DNA of 64,000 nucleotides from AP-15 sp963712825 (GCA_963712825.1 CAVQJP010000002.1:496001-560000), one strand, 5' to 3'. Shown: positions 33,939 through 44,087, counted from the first letter of the stretch. The notes: generated from the letters alone by a model not told the origin. Numbers and translations are program-made.

Positions 33939-36299
33939 TCAGTCGGCAGTAAAGATCAGAACCCCGAGCGGCGGCAGGCGCAGGCGTATGGCGTGCTGGT
34001 GGCCGTGCATCGGGCGCGGCTCGGAATGGACCTCGCCGGCGTTGCCGACGCCGCTGCCGCCGTAATCGCCGGCGTCGGTGTTGAGCCGCTCGCGATAGCG
34101 CCCGGGACGCGGGACCCCGATCCAGTAATCCTCGCGCGCCACGGGCGTAAAATTGCAGACGATCACGGCCAGCTCGTGCGGGTCGCGGCCGCGGCGCAGA
34201 TACGAGACCACGCTTTCCGCCGCATTGGCGACGTCGATCCACTGGAACCCGTCGGGGTCGCAGTCGAGCCGGTGCAGTGCCGGCGTGCTGCGATAGAGCC
34301 GGTTGAGGTCGCGCACCACTCGCCGCACGCCATCATGCAGCGGGTCGTCGAGCAATTGCCAGTCGAGCCCGAAATCGTGGTTCCACTCCCGCTCCTGGGC
34401 GAACTCACTCCCCATGAACAACAGCTTTTTGCCCGGATGCGTCCACATGAATGCGTAGTAGGCGCGCAGATTGGCCATGCGCTGCCACTCGTCACCCGGC
34501 ATCTTGGCGATCAGCGACCCTTTGCCGTGCACGACCTCGTCATGGCTCAGCGCAAGAATAAAGTTTTCGTGAAATGCGTAAAGCAGCCCGAAGCTCAGAT
34601 CGTTGTGGTGATATTTCCGGTAAAGCGGGTCGGTCGACATGTAGCCCAGCGTGTCGTGCATCCAGCCGAGGTTCCATTTGTAGCCAAAGCCGAGCCCGCC
34701 GACGTAAGTCGGGCGCGACACCATCGGCCAAGCGGTCAATTCCTCGGCGATCGAGGTGGCGCCATTCGCTTCGCCAAAGATCAGCTCGTTGACCCGGCGC
34801 AGAAAGGCGATCGCCTCGAGGTTCTCTCGGCCGCCAAAGGCGTTCGGGATCCACTCGCCCTCGGGCCGGCTGTAGTCGCGATAGAGCATCGAGGCGACGG
34901 CGTCGACGCGGATGCCGTCGATGTGAAATTCGCGCATCCAATAGAGCGCGTTCGACAGCAGAAAATTCGAGACTTCGCGGCGCCCGTAATTGTAGATCAG
35001 CGTGTTCCAGTCGCGGTGAAAGCCCTGGCGCGGGTCGGCGTGCTCGTAGAGCGCGGTGCCGTCGAACCGGCCGAGCCCGTGCGGGTCGTTTGGGAAATGG
35101 CCCGGTACCCAATCGAGCAATACCCCGATCCCGGCATTGTGGCACGCCTCGACCAGCGCACGGAAGTCGTCGGGGAGGCCATAGCGGCTGGTCGGCGCGA
35201 ACAGCGAGATCGGCTGATACCCCCACGAGCCGTCGAACGGGTATTCGGTAATCGGCATGAGCTCGATGTGGGTAAAGCCCATCTCGGCGACATAGGGGAC
35301 GAGCTCGGCGGCAAGCTCGCGATAGGTCAGGTAACGGCCGTTCTCGCCGATCCGGCGGCGCCACGAGCCAAGATGGACTTCGTAGATCGCAATCGGCGTT
35401 TCGCGGTCGTTGCGCTGCCAGCGCTCGGCCATCCACGGGCCGTCGTTCCAGACATGGCGCGACGGGTCGGCCACGACCGAGGCGGTGTTGGGCGGCCGCT
35501 CGGCGCGTTCGGCATGCGGATCTGCCTTCAGCGGCACCAGCTCGCCGTCGGGGCCATGAATCTGGTATTTGTAAAGGTGTCCCGGCCGCAGCCCCGGCAC
35601 AAACAACTCCCAAAAGCCGGTGGCGCCGCGCGACCGCATCGGCATGCGCCGGCCGTCCCAGCTGTTGAAGTCACCGACCACGCTGACCGAGCGGGCGTTG
35701 GGCGCCCACACCGCAAAGGCCACCCCTTCCGCACCCTCGTGCCGGATCGGATGCGCGCCGAGCTTGGTGTAGCTCGCGAAATGATTGCCTTCGGCCAACA
35801 GGTAAAGGTCGAGCTCGCCGAGCACGGGAGGAAAGCGATAGATGTCGTCGAATTCGCGGGTGACGACACCATCCGTGACCCGCAGCCGGTAGCGAAACGG
35901 CTCGGCGCGGCCGAGGATGTCGGCGACAAAAAAACCGCTGGGATCAAGCTGTGCAGCCTCCGCCGCAACCGCTCCGGTGGCGCTCTCGACGACGAACATC
36001 TGCTGCACGGCCGGCAGCATCGCGCGCACCGCGAGGCCGGTCGCGGTTTTGTGCATGCCGAGAACGGCGAACGGGTCGCCGTGGCGCGCCTCGACGATCG
36101 CCGCGATTTCTGGAGCGGGAAGGGCGGGTGCAGGGGTCGGCACCGCCGACATGGGCGGCGCCGAGCGGTCCGCCGCGGCTTGCTCCGCAGCGTCGCGCCT
36201 CGGCTCTGAGGGCGGCGCCTCGGCGAGCGGCATCGTCGCCTCGACCAGCGTCTCCGGACGGGTCGCCCCGCTTCGCCGCGGCTCATTCCGCTTCGCCAC
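33939..36299 (-). CDS. glgB: 1,4-alpha-glucan branching enzyme
   Basis: A 786-residue GH13 enzyme introducing alpha-1,6 branches. A variable N-terminal tail of about 60 residues precedes ARHGDPFAVLGMHKTATGLA, where standard GlgB begins. Next come the CBM48 domain (EGVAFAVWAPNARSVSVVGD) and GH13 regions VLLDWVPGHFPNDPHGLG, IDGIRVDAVASMLYRDYSR (nucleophile), SIAEELTAWPMVSRP (acid/base) and LALSHDEVVHGKGSL. All catalytic residues are present. The longest start is GTG 36299, overlapping treS by 17 nt; ATG 36233, with GAGG close upstream and no overlap, may be the true start. It supplies branching for the polymer made by GlgE. Confidence 0.95.
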   Translation of the reverse strand: MAKRNEPRRSGATRPETLVEATMPLAEAPPSEPRRDAAEQAAADRSAPPMSAVPTPAPALPAPEIAAIVEARHGDPFAVLGMHKTATGLAVRAMLPAVQQMFVVESATGAVAAEAAQLDPSGFFVADILGRAEPFRYRLRVTDGVVTREFDDIYRFPPVLGELDLYLLAEGNHFASYTKLGAHPIRHEGAEGVAFAVWAPNARSVSVVGDFNSWDGRRMPMRSRGATGFWELFVPGLRPGHLYKYQIHGPDGELVPLKADPHAERAERPPNTASVVADPSRHVWNDGPWMAERWQRNDRETPIAIYEVHLGSWRRRIGENGRYLTYRELAAELVPYVAEMGFTHIELMPITEYPFDGSWGYQPISLFAPTSRYGLPDDFRALVEACHNAGIGVLLDWVPGHFPNDPHGLGRFDGTALYEHADPRQGFHRDWNTLIYNYGRREVSNFLLSNALYWMREFHIDGIRVDAVASMLYRDYSRPEGEWIPNAFGGRENLEAIAFLRRVNELIFGEANGATSIAEELTAWPMVSRPTYVGGLGFGYKWNLGWMHDTLGYMSTDPLYRKYHHNDLSFGLLYAFHENFILALSHDEVVHGKGSLIAKMPGDEWQRMANLRAYYAFMWTHPGKKLLFMGSEFAQEREWNHDFGLDWQLLDDPLHDGVRRVVRDLNRLYRSTPALHRLDCDPDGFQWIDVANAAESVVSYLRRGRDPHELAVIVCNFTPVAREDYWIGVPRPGRYRERLNTDAGDYGGSGVGNAGEVHSEPRPMHGHQHAIRLRLPPLGVLIFTAD

Positions 36300-39200
36300 C
36301 AGCCGCCGCCTTTCTCTTGTTCAGGATGCCGAGGATTCCTTGCAGCGGGATGTCGACCCAGAGCGGACGGTTCGCCAGCTCGTAGGAAACCTCGTAGACC
36401 GCCTTTTCGAGGGTAAAGAACGCGGTCAGGTCGCGCGCCTGCCGTTTGCTCGCCGGATATGAGGCGCAGCCGCGCATCGTCTTGCGGTAGGCGGCGCGAA
36501 ATCCGTCCACGGCGCGCTGGCGCCAAGTCTCGGCGAGCTCGGTCATCCGCGGCTCGGCCGCTTCGCGGGTTTCGGCCAGCCGCCGCACCGCGGCAACCGC
36601 GGCGTAGTCGAACGAGCGGATCATTCCGGCTACGTCGCGCAACGGCGAGCTCTTGGTCCGGCGCTCGGCCAATGGCCGCAACGGCTCGCCCTCGAAATCG
36701 ACGATAAAAAAGTCGTTCTGCACGACGATCGTCTGACCGAGATGGTAGTCGCCGTGATAGCGGGTCTTTTGCGCCGCGATGTCGTCCGGCAGCAGGGTTC
36801 GGATTTCGTTCAAAAGCCGGTCACGCGCGGCCAGCAGCTGTGCTGCGGGTTCGCCGGCGCGTTCCGGCAGCCGCGCCCGTTCGCGCTCGAGCCGCACCAG
36901 CAATTCCATGGCCTCGTCCTCAAGGCCGCCGCGCCAGTGCGCGATGTCCTCACGCGTGATCGGCTCGGGGGTGAAGTCGGGATCGTCACCGGCCCGCTCG
37001 GCCAAGGCGCGGTGCATTTCGCCGGTGCGGATGCCGATCTGGCGCGCCAACGCCAGAAAGAACAGATCGGGGTCCGGCAATTCCGACGAGCGCTCGCCGG
37101 TCGCGACCAGCGCATCGTCGAGATAGCGCGTCAGGTAATTCAGCGCCTGGGTCCAGCCGTCCCCCTGATTGCGGACAAAGCCGAACAGCACGCCGAGCGC
37201 CATCGAGTGCCGCCCGCTCTCGTCGTCGAGCGCGAGCTCGATCGTGGCCAGCGGCGGCGGGGTATTGGCGAAGCCCGCCCGTTCGACCAGAAACCGCGAC
37301 ATCTCGATTTCAGGATGCGGCCCCTCGCCGAGCTGCCGGTACAGCTTCAGCATGCCGTATTCGTCAAAAAAGACCGAGCTGTTCGATTGCTCGACACCGG
37401 CTCGCCGCGGCGTCAGCCGCTCGGGCGGTGGTGCCCCGTCGTAGCTCGACGTCTTGAGGCAACGGATCTCGCCATGGTCGAGCGGCAATGTCGCCTCACC
37501 CGCGACCGCCTCCATCAGCCCAAGTGAAAACCCGTCCTGCGACAGCGCGTCGACGACCGCACCCTCGCGGCGGAACTGGCGCAATTCGGCGAGCGTCACT
37601 GGGACCAGCCCCGACCGCAGATCGCTCTCTGCCGGCGACCACACCGCAGCGCACGGCACAAAAAAATGCCGCTGCTCGCCGCCGCGAAAATTGGTCTGCA
37701 CCACGCTCGCCAGATAGGCTTCGGCAGGGGCGCCGTCCTGCGCCGGCCGGGTGATTTCGCCGTGGGCCCGCACGACAGCGCTCCGGATGCGCTGGTCCTT
37801 GGCGCCGAACCAGCGCTGGCGCGGCAGAAACGCGGGGATGATGTCCTTTTCGAGCTGCTGGAGATTGTGCGGCCGAAACAGGTCGGACCAGCCTTGCGGC
37901 ATCACCAGGGTCACGAATTCCGGGGGCTGGGTTTGCAGGCTCGCCGCCTCTTGCGGCTGCATGACGAGGTCGAACCAGAAAAAGCTGTGTCCTTGCAGGG
38001 TCAGCAGATAAGGCAATTCCCCGATCGCCGGAAAGACGCTGCGGCCCAGCAGCTCGACCGGCTGGCGGCCGCGATATTCGGAAAGGTCGAGCTCGACCGC
38101 CTGCGGCGAGCGCGACAAATTGGCGACGCAGAGGATGATTTCATCCTCGTAAACGCGCAGATAGGCGATGACCTTGCGGTTCGAGGGGTACAGGAACTGC
38201 AATGAGCCGCGGCCAAAAGCGCGCCGCGCCCGCCTGGCCGCGATCAGCCGCTTCATCCAGTTCAACAATGACGACGGCGACCGGCTCTGCGCCTCGACAT
38301 TGACCGCCTCAAAACCGTAGACCGAGTCCATGACCGGCGGCAGGTAAAGCCGCTCGGGGTCGGTGCGGGAAAATCCGCCATTGCGGTCGAAGGTCCATTG
38401 CATCGGCGTGCGCACGCCGTCGCGGTCGCGCAAAAAGACGTTGTCGCCCATGCCGATCTCGTCGCCGTAATAGATCACCGGAGTCCCCGGCATCGAGATC
38501 AAAAGCGCGTTCAACAATTCGATCCGGCGGCGGTCATTCTCCATCAACGGCGCCAAGCGCCGGCGGATCCCCAGGTTGATGCGGGCGCGCCGGTCGGCGG
38601 CATAGTGGTTCCACAAATAGTCGCGCTCGCGGTCGGTGACCATTTCGAGGGTCAGCTCGTCGTGGTTGCGCAGAAACACCGCCCATTGGCACGAGTTGGG
38701 AATATCCGGGGTCTGCCGCATGATGTCGGTGACCGGGTGCCGGTCCTCGGTCGACACCGCCATGTAAATCCGCGGCATCAGCGGAAAATGGAACGCCATG
38801 TGGCATTCGTCGCCGGCGCCGAAATATTGCAATACGTCCTCGGGCCACTGATTGGCCTCAGCGAGCAGCATGCGGTCGCCATAACGCTGGTCGAGCTCGG
38901 AGCGCAGCCGACGCAGGACTTCGTGGGTCTCGGGCAGGTTCTCGTTGATCGTGCCCTCGCGCTCGATCAGATACGGCACCGCATCGAGGCGCATGCCGTC
39001 GACCCCGAGATCGAGCCAGAATTTCATCACATCGGCCACCGCGCGAAACACCCGCGGGTTGTCGAAGTTGAGATCCGGCTGATGCGCGTAAAACCGGTGC
39101 CAGTAATATGCCTGCGCCACCGGGTCCCACGCCCAATTCGATTTTTCCGAGTCGACAAAAATGACGCGGGTTTCCGGGAATTTCTGGTCGGTGTCGCTCC

Positions 39201-39651
39201 ACACATAAAAATCGCGCCATGGCGAGCCCCGCTTTGCGTGGCGGGCGCGCTGGAACCAGGGATGCTGGTCCGATGTGTGGTTGATCACCAGCTCGGTGAT
39301 TACGCGCAGATTGCGCCGGTGCGCCTCGCGGACGAACATCCGGAAATCGTGCATCCGTCCATAGGACGGGTTGATGTTTTTGTAATCCGCAATGTCATAG
39401 CCGTCGTCGCGCAACGGCGAGGGATAGAAGGGCAACAGCCACAGCGCGGTAACGCCGAGATCTTGCAGGTAGTCGAGCTTGCGGCACAGGCCCGGAAAGT
39501 CGCCGATGCCGTCGTCGTCGCCGTCAAAAAACGCCTTGACGTGCAGCTGATAGATGATCGCGTCCTTGTACCACAGCGGGTCTGCGGGCGCGGGGCGGAC
39601 CGCCGCCGTCGCCAAGGCGAGCGGCGCGGACGCGTCGTCGGGCGGGCTCAT
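36283..39651 (-). CDS. treS: Trehalose synthase - maltokinase fusion (TreS-Pep2)
   Basis: A 1122-residue two-domain protein. Residues about 20-560 form a GH13 trehalose synthase: YKDAIIYQLHVKAFFDGDDD, VITELVINHTSDQHPWFQ, VDGMRLDAVPYLIEREGT (nucleophile), MLLAEANQWPEDVLQYFG (acid/base) and FLRNHDELTLEMVTD. Residues about 600-1110 form a maltokinase: PRQRWFGAKDQRIRSAVV at the N-lobe and the kinase-like catalytic loop RYHGDYHLGQTIV with FFIVDFEGEPLRP as metal site. The first domain interconverts trehalose and maltose; the second uses ATP to make maltose-1-phosphate. Fusion channels trehalose directly into the GlgE route. It is coupled to the preceding gene: its ATG (39651) overlaps the last base of the glgE stop. 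It also overlaps glgB. Confidence 0.95.
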   Translation of the reverse strand: MSPPDDASAPLALATAAVRPAPADPLWYKDAIIYQLHVKAFFDGDDDGIGDFPGLCRKLDYLQDLGVTALWLLPFYPSPLRDDGYDIADYKNINPSYGRMHDFRMFVREAHRRNLRVITELVINHTSDQHPWFQRARHAKRGSPWRDFYVWSDTDQKFPETRVIFVDSEKSNWAWDPVAQAYYWHRFYAHQPDLNFDNPRVFRAVADVMKFWLDLGVDGMRLDAVPYLIEREGTINENLPETHEVLRRLRSELDQRYGDRMLLAEANQWPEDVLQYFGAGDECHMAFHFPLMPRIYMAVSTEDRHPVTDIMRQTPDIPNSCQWAVFLRNHDELTLEMVTDRERDYLWNHYAADRRARINLGIRRRLAPLMENDRRRIELLNALLISMPGTPVIYYGDEIGMGDNVFLRDRDGVRTPMQWTFDRNGGFSRTDPERLYLPPVMDSVYGFEAVNVEAQSRSPSSLLNWMKRLIAARRARRAFGRGSLQFLYPSNRKVIAYLRVYEDEIILCVANLSRSPQAVELDLSEYRGRQPVELLGRSVFPAIGELPYLLTLQGHSFFWFDLVMQPQEAASLQTQPPEFVTLVMPQGWSDLFRPHNLQQLEKDIIPAFLPRQRWFGAKDQRIRSAVVRAHGEITRPAQDGAPAEAYLASVVQTNFRGGEQRHFFVPCAAVWSPAESDLRSGLVPVTLAELRQFRREGAVVDALSQDGFSLGLMEAVAGEATLPLDHGEIRCLKTSSYDGAPPPERLTPRRAGVEQSNSSVFFDEYGMLKLYRQLGEGPHPEIEMSRFLVERAGFANTPPPLATIELALDDESGRHSMALGVLFGFVRNQGDGWTQALNYLTRYLDDALVATGERSSELPDPDLFFLALARQIGIRTGEMHRALAERAGDDPDFTPEPITREDIAHWRGGLEDEAMELLVRLERERARLPERAGEPAAQLLAARDRLLNEIRTLLPDDIAAQKTRYHGDYHLGQTIVVQNDFFIVDFEGEPLRPLAERRTKSSPLRDVAGMIRSFDYAAVAAVRRLAETREAAEPRMTELAETWRQRAVDGFRAAYRKTMRGCASYPASKRQARDLTAFFTLEKAVYEVSYELANRPLWVDIPLQGILGILNKRKAAAGGEAE

Positions 39652-42600
39652 CAGCGCGCGGGCTGCCGCAGGCGAAAAATCAGTGCCGGGTTGGTTTTGG
39701 GATCGAGCTGGAAGCGCTGGTTCGCCCCCGCAAAGCTCGACACGACGCCGCTGAACATTTCTTCCATTTCGAACTGGTCCTCGACCGCCAATCCCAGCGC
39801 TGCCAGCGGCAGCCCGATCTCGGCCTCATGGGGTTCATGCGGATCGAGATTGACGACGACGATAATGGCATTTGTTGGATCGGCCGAGATTTTTGCATAA
39901 GCCAGAATATCGGGCGCTTCGCACGGCAGAAACCGCAGGTTCGCAAACTCCTGCAGCGCCGGGTTGTCGCGACGCAGGCGGTTGACGATTCGGATGTCGT
40001 CCTTGATGTTGCCGGGGCGGTCCCAGTCCCAGACTTTGTACTCGTACTTCTCCGAATCAAGATATTCCTCGCGCTCCGGGATCGGCGTGTTCTCGCACAG
40101 CTCGAAGCCGTTGTAGATGCCGTAAGCGGGCGACAGGGTCGCTGCCAGCACCAGCCTGATGCGGAAGGCCGGCCGGCCGCCCTCCTGTAAAAACACCGGC
40201 AGAATGTCCGGGGTGTTGGTGAAAAAATTCGGGCGAAAATATTCCCTCGCCGGGAACCGCGTCAGCTCGGTCAGGTATTCGATCAATTCGGGTTTGGTGT
40301 TGCGCCAGGTAAAGTATGTATAAGATTGGCTGAACCCAGCCTTGGCCAGCGCCCGCATCATTTTGGGCCGAGTAAAGGCCTCGGCCAGAAAGATCGCCTC
40401 GGGGCAGCGGGCCTTGACCTCGCGGATCAGCCACTCCCAGAACGGCACCGGCTTGGTGTGCGGGTTGTCGACGCGGAAAATGCGCACGCCCTCGCCGACC
40501 CAGAACAACACGACGTCGCGCAATGCCGACCACAAGGCGTCACGATCTTGGGTGTCGAAGTCGACGTTGACGATGTCCTCGTATTTCTTTGGCGGGTTCT
40601 CGGCGTATTTGAGCGAGCCGTCGGGGCGAAAGCGAAACCACTGCGGATGCTGGCGCAGCCAGGGATGGTCGGGGGCGCACTGCACCGCAAAATCGAGCGC
40701 GACTTCGATCCCAAGGCGGGCGGCGGCAGCGACAAAACGGCGAAAATCGGCGAGCGTGCCGAGAGCCGGCTCGACCGCGCAATGGCCGCCTTCGGCCGCG
40801 CCGATCGCGTAGGGGCTGCCGGGATCGCCGGGCAGCGCGCGGGGGTCGTTGTTCTTGCCTTTGCGGTTGACCCGGCCGATCGGATGGATCGGCGGCAGGT
40901 AGACGACGTCAAACCCGAGTGCTGCGATCTCCGGCAGGCGGGCGATGCAGTCGTCGAAGGTGGCGCTCTTCCCGGCCACCCGCCCCTGGCTGCGCGCGAA
41001 CATCTCGTACCACGCCGAACAGCGCGCCGCCTTGCGGTCGACGACAACCTCCAGCTCGCGCGGATACCGCGTCGGGTCGGGCCGCGGCGCCGCCCGCGCC
41101 ATCAGCTCGCGGGTTGCGGCCGAGGACAGCAGCTCGAGCCGTCCGGCGTCGTCGGCGCGGTCAAATTCGCGCAGCACCGCGTGGATCGCGGTGGCGTCGC
41201 TCGCCTCGGCGGCTGGCAGCGCTTCCTCGACGAGCGCCCGGCCTTCGATCAATTCAAGCGATATGTCCTGCCCGGCGTCGCTTTTCTTTTCGACTTCCTC
41301 GCACCAGCTTTCAAAGCGGTCGGTCCAGGCTTCGATCGTGTACCGCCACAACCCGACCCGGTCGAGTATGAAACGCCCGACCCAGCGGTCGTTGTCGAAA
41401 AAGCTCAGCGGGGTCTCGCGCCACACCCCGTCCTCGTGACGGTACCTGAGGACGCCGCGCAATTTGTCGTGGCCGTCGCGAAACACATCGGCCCAGACCT
41501 CGAAGGTCTCGCCCTCGATCCGCTTGACCGGACAGCGGCCGCAATCGATCTGCGGATAGACCTCCTCGATCTGGATGCGCGCGTCCGGCCGCCATAGATC
41601 GGGCATCTCGACCTTGCGCTCGGCGGCCCTGTCGATGCGCACGACCTCGATGCCGAGCGGCTCGACCCGCAGCTTGCCGGGCGGCGTGTCGGTATTGAGC
41701 TCGCGCGCCCCGCTGCGGTCGCGGTTGACGATGATGCGGGCGCGGTCGTCGGCGGCCTCGGTGCGCCGCTCCAGGACCACCAGCTGGTCGTCGCCGCTCG
41801 GCAACAGGCGCTGCGGTCCCTCCTCGTTCAGCGCCGGGATCGCGAGCTTCATCGAATTGATCTCGGCGACATAGAGGCTGAGGTCGAAGCGCTTCGGCTC
41901 GGCCGCTTCGTCGCGGCCCGGCACCACCGCCAAGCGCCGCCCCCACCCGTATTCGAACCCCATCGGCATCAGCACGCCGGTCGAAAACGCCGCGGCAAAG
42001 GCATAGGCTTGGCGATAGCGCTGCTCGATTTCGTCCTCGGGCGCGCCGGTCGCGCGCAGCTCGGTCACGAGCCGCGGGGTGTCGTGGCTTTCGGGAAACC
42101 CGATCGAGGGTGCGATATGGCGGAACGCCTCGTACTGCTCGAGCAGCCACGGACTTTTGAAATCCCACCATTTGACGCTGTTGTAGAGATAGTCGAAGCC
42201 GGCATCGGCCAATGCCAGCACCGCCTCCTTTGGCGCGCCGACCGTCTCGGCGCAAAACAGCGCCTCGGGTGCGGCGACTTTCGCCGCATCGGTCAGGGTG
42301 CGCCATGCCTCGGCCGGCACCTTGTAGGCGGCGTCGCAGCGAAAGCCGGCAAAGCCGAGCTCCCGGTAGTGGCGCACGACCTCCTGGAAATAGGCGACGA
42401 TCGGGTCGCGCTGCGGTCCGTCGTAGTCGAGCTCGGCGAGGTCGCCCCACACCGTCTTGCGGCGCGGATCGGCGGGGTCGGTCGCAAACGGCGAGCGGAT
42501 CTCGCCGCTTTCGTCATGCGCGAACCATTCCGGGTGGCGGGCGACGAGCTCGCTGTCCTTCGAGGTGTGGTTGACGACGAGATCCATGATCACGCGCAGG

Positions 42601-42869
42601 CGGCAGGCCTCGGCGGCACTGGTGAAATCGTGCAGCAGGCGATCGCCGTCGGCGCGTTCGGCGCCCAGAAATCGCGGGTTCAGCCGGTAATAGTCCTTGA
42701 CCGCATAAAGACTTCCGGAAAATCCCGGATAGTGAAACGGGTTGACGTAGACCGCATTAAAGCCCATCGCCGCAATGCGCGGCAAATGCTCGGCCCATTG
42801 CCGGATCGTTCCGGCCAATGTCGGGAAAAGATTGTAGATGCGCAGCCCTTCGCGCACGAAGACCCCCAA
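39651..42869 (-). CDS. glgE: GH13 domain fused to maltosyltransferase GlgE
   Basis: A 1072-residue fusion. The C-terminal part from about residue 425 is GlgE, which elongates alpha-1,4-glucan with maltose-1-phosphate. It opens with IQIEEVYPQIDCGRCPVKRI (N-domain), then ARCSAWYEMFARSQG, and the catalytic regions VRIFRVDNPHTKPVPFWEWL (nucleophile Asp), IFLAEAFTRPKMM (acid/base Glu) and FFTNTPDILPVFLQEGGRP. The N-terminal 420 residues are a separate GH13-like domain: LRVIMDLVVNHTSKDSEL, FAGFRCDAAYKVPAEAW, ALFCAETVGAPKEAV and GFPESHDTPRLV. All three acidic residues are kept, so it may be an active amylase or transglycosylase. Standard GlgE is about 650-700 residues. It begins 63 nt after the enolase-superfamily gene and feeds the TreS-maltokinase and GlgB next in the operon. 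Confidence 0.93.
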   Translation of the reverse strand: MGVFVREGLRIYNLFPTLAGTIRQWAEHLPRIAAMGFNAVYVNPFHYPGFSGSLYAVKDYYRLNPRFLGAERADGDRLLHDFTSAAEACRLRVIMDLVVNHTSKDSELVARHPEWFAHDESGEIRSPFATDPADPRRKTVWGDLAELDYDGPQRDPIVAYFQEVVRHYRELGFAGFRCDAAYKVPAEAWRTLTDAAKVAAPEALFCAETVGAPKEAVLALADAGFDYLYNSVKWWDFKSPWLLEQYEAFRHIAPSIGFPESHDTPRLVTELRATGAPEDEIEQRYRQAYAFAAAFSTGVLMPMGFEYGWGRRLAVVPGRDEAAEPKRFDLSLYVAEINSMKLAIPALNEEGPQRLLPSGDDQLVVLERRTEAADDRARIIVNRDRSGARELNTDTPPGKLRVEPLGIEVVRIDRAAERKVEMPDLWRPDARIQIEEVYPQIDCGRCPVKRIEGETFEVWADVFRDGHDKLRGVLRYRHEDGVWRETPLSFFDNDRWVGRFILDRVGLWRYTIEAWTDRFESWCEEVEKKSDAGQDISLELIEGRALVEEALPAAEASDATAIHAVLREFDRADDAGRLELLSSAATRELMARAAPRPDPTRYPRELEVVVDRKAARCSAWYEMFARSQGRVAGKSATFDDCIARLPEIAALGFDVVYLPPIHPIGRVNRKGKNNDPRALPGDPGSPYAIGAAEGGHCAVEPALGTLADFRRFVAAAARLGIEVALDFAVQCAPDHPWLRQHPQWFRFRPDGSLKYAENPPKKYEDIVNVDFDTQDRDALWSALRDVVLFWVGEGVRIFRVDNPHTKPVPFWEWLIREVKARCPEAIFLAEAFTRPKMMRALAKAGFSQSYTYFTWRNTKPELIEYLTELTRFPAREYFRPNFFTNTPDILPVFLQEGGRPAFRIRLVLAATLSPAYGIYNGFELCENTPIPEREEYLDSEKYEYKVWDWDRPGNIKDDIRIVNRLRRDNPALQEFANLRFLPCEAPDILAYAKISADPTNAIIVVVNLDPHEPHEAEIGLPLAALGLAVEDQFEMEEMFSGVVSSFAGANQRFQLDPKTNPALIFRLRQPAR

Positions 42870-42932
42870 TTCGCTGCCCGAAAAGTCAACCGGCCATGGC
42901 GGGAATGGTTCCCGACAGCAGCCGGGAAGCCA

Positions 42933-44087
42933 TCAGTCGGCGCGGTGCTTTTCGACAAAGTCCCAGTCGATTTCAAGGCCGAAGCCGGGCGCGCCGCCGA
43001 TCTCCAGATGGCCGTCGCGCAATTGCGGATGGTTGTGAAACAGCCCGTAAGCCAGCGGGTCGTGCTCCGGCCCGCCATGCAATTCGACACCAAAGGCGCC
43101 GCGCGGCTGCGCGAGCACGATGTGGGCGTGGATCTCAGGCGCGGTGTGCGGCGCCACCATGACCCCGTGCTGCTCGGCAAGCTGGGCGACGCGCAACGCT
43201 TCGGTAAAGCCGCCCGCCCGCGTCGCATCGAACTGGACATAGCGGATGCCGCCGATGACGACAAAGTCGCGAACGGTGAAGCGGGTCAGCTCGCGCTCGC
43301 CATGCGCCAGCGGGATCGAGGTCGCCGCCGCCAGGCGCGCGAAATCGGCCGGCTGCAGATACCAGTGCAGCGGCTCTTCGAGCCAAAAGATCCGGTGCGG
43401 CTCGACCGCATGGGCAAATTCGATGCAGTCGGGCAAATCATAGGCCGCGTTCATGTCGAGCATTAAGAGCGGCTCGTCGCCGATCATCCGGCGCACCGTG
43501 GCGATCCGCTCGGCCTCGGCGGCGACCGTGCCGGCGCCGGTTTTGAGCTTGACGGCGCGGTAGCCCGATTTGACGAACCCGGCCATCTCGGCGCCGTAGT
43601 CGCGGTCGGTGGCGCCGGGGCGGTAATAGCCGCCGGTCGCATAGGTGAAGAGCGGCCGGTTCTCGCCGCCGAGCAGCCGGTAGACCGGCACGTCCGCGGT
43701 CTTGCCCTTAATGTCCCAGAGCGCGATGTCGATGCCGCCGATCGCGGCCATGATTTGGGCGCGCTCGCCGCGCGGCGCCGGCGGCGGCAGCCCGTCCCTG
43801 CCCTCGATCCGCCCCGGTCCGGGCGAGGTCAGCGCGAACAGCTTTTCCCACACCGCGACGTTGGCCGTCGCATCCATGCCCTTGATGATCTCGCCAAAGC
43901 GGGCGACCCACTCGCAGATCCGGGGCATCGGCGCGCCGTGAATCTCGCCATAGCCGACGAGACCGTCATCGGTGCGCACCTCGGTCAGGATCACATTCCA
44001 CGCCTTCATCTGCTCATGCGCGGTCCAGTTCGGCCGCGGCCGCGGCACCGAAACCATGTGCGTCTTTAGCAGAGCAATCCGGCTCAT
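42933..44087 (-). CDS. Enolase-superfamily enzyme (mandelate racemase / muconate lactonizing type)
   Basis: A 384-residue member of the enolase superfamily, which abstracts a proton alpha to a carboxylate with Mg2+. Visible landmarks are the capping N-domain (GLVGYGEIHGAP), AVKLKTGAG near residue 185 (catalytic Lys in the KxK-like position), metal ligands LLMLDMNAAYD, FWLEEPLHW and LAHGERELTRF, and a C-terminal His region (VAPHTAPEIHAHIVL) providing the His base. This pattern fits acid-sugar dehydratases or racemases; the substrate is unknown. It is the first gene of the minus-strand operon leading into the alpha-glucan genes. Whether it is functionally linked to glucan metabolism or merely cotranscribed is unclear. 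Confidence 0.88.
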   Translation of the reverse strand: MSRIALLKTHMVSVPRPRPNWTAHEQMKAWNVILTEVRTDDGLVGYGEIHGAPMPRICEWVARFGEIIKGMDATANVAVWEKLFALTSPGPGRIEGRDGLPPPAPRGERAQIMAAIGGIDIALWDIKGKTADVPVYRLLGGENRPLFTYATGGYYRPGATDRDYGAEMAGFVKSGYRAVKLKTGAGTVAAEAERIATVRRMIGDEPLLMLDMNAAYDLPDCIEFAHAVEPHRIFWLEEPLHWYLQPADFARLAAATSIPLAHGERELTRFTVRDFVVIGGIRYVQFDATRAGGFTEALRVAQLAEQHGVMVAPHTAPEIHAHIVLAQPRGAFGVELHGGPEHDPLAYGLFHNHPQLRDGHLEIGGAPGFGLEIDWDFVEKHRAD

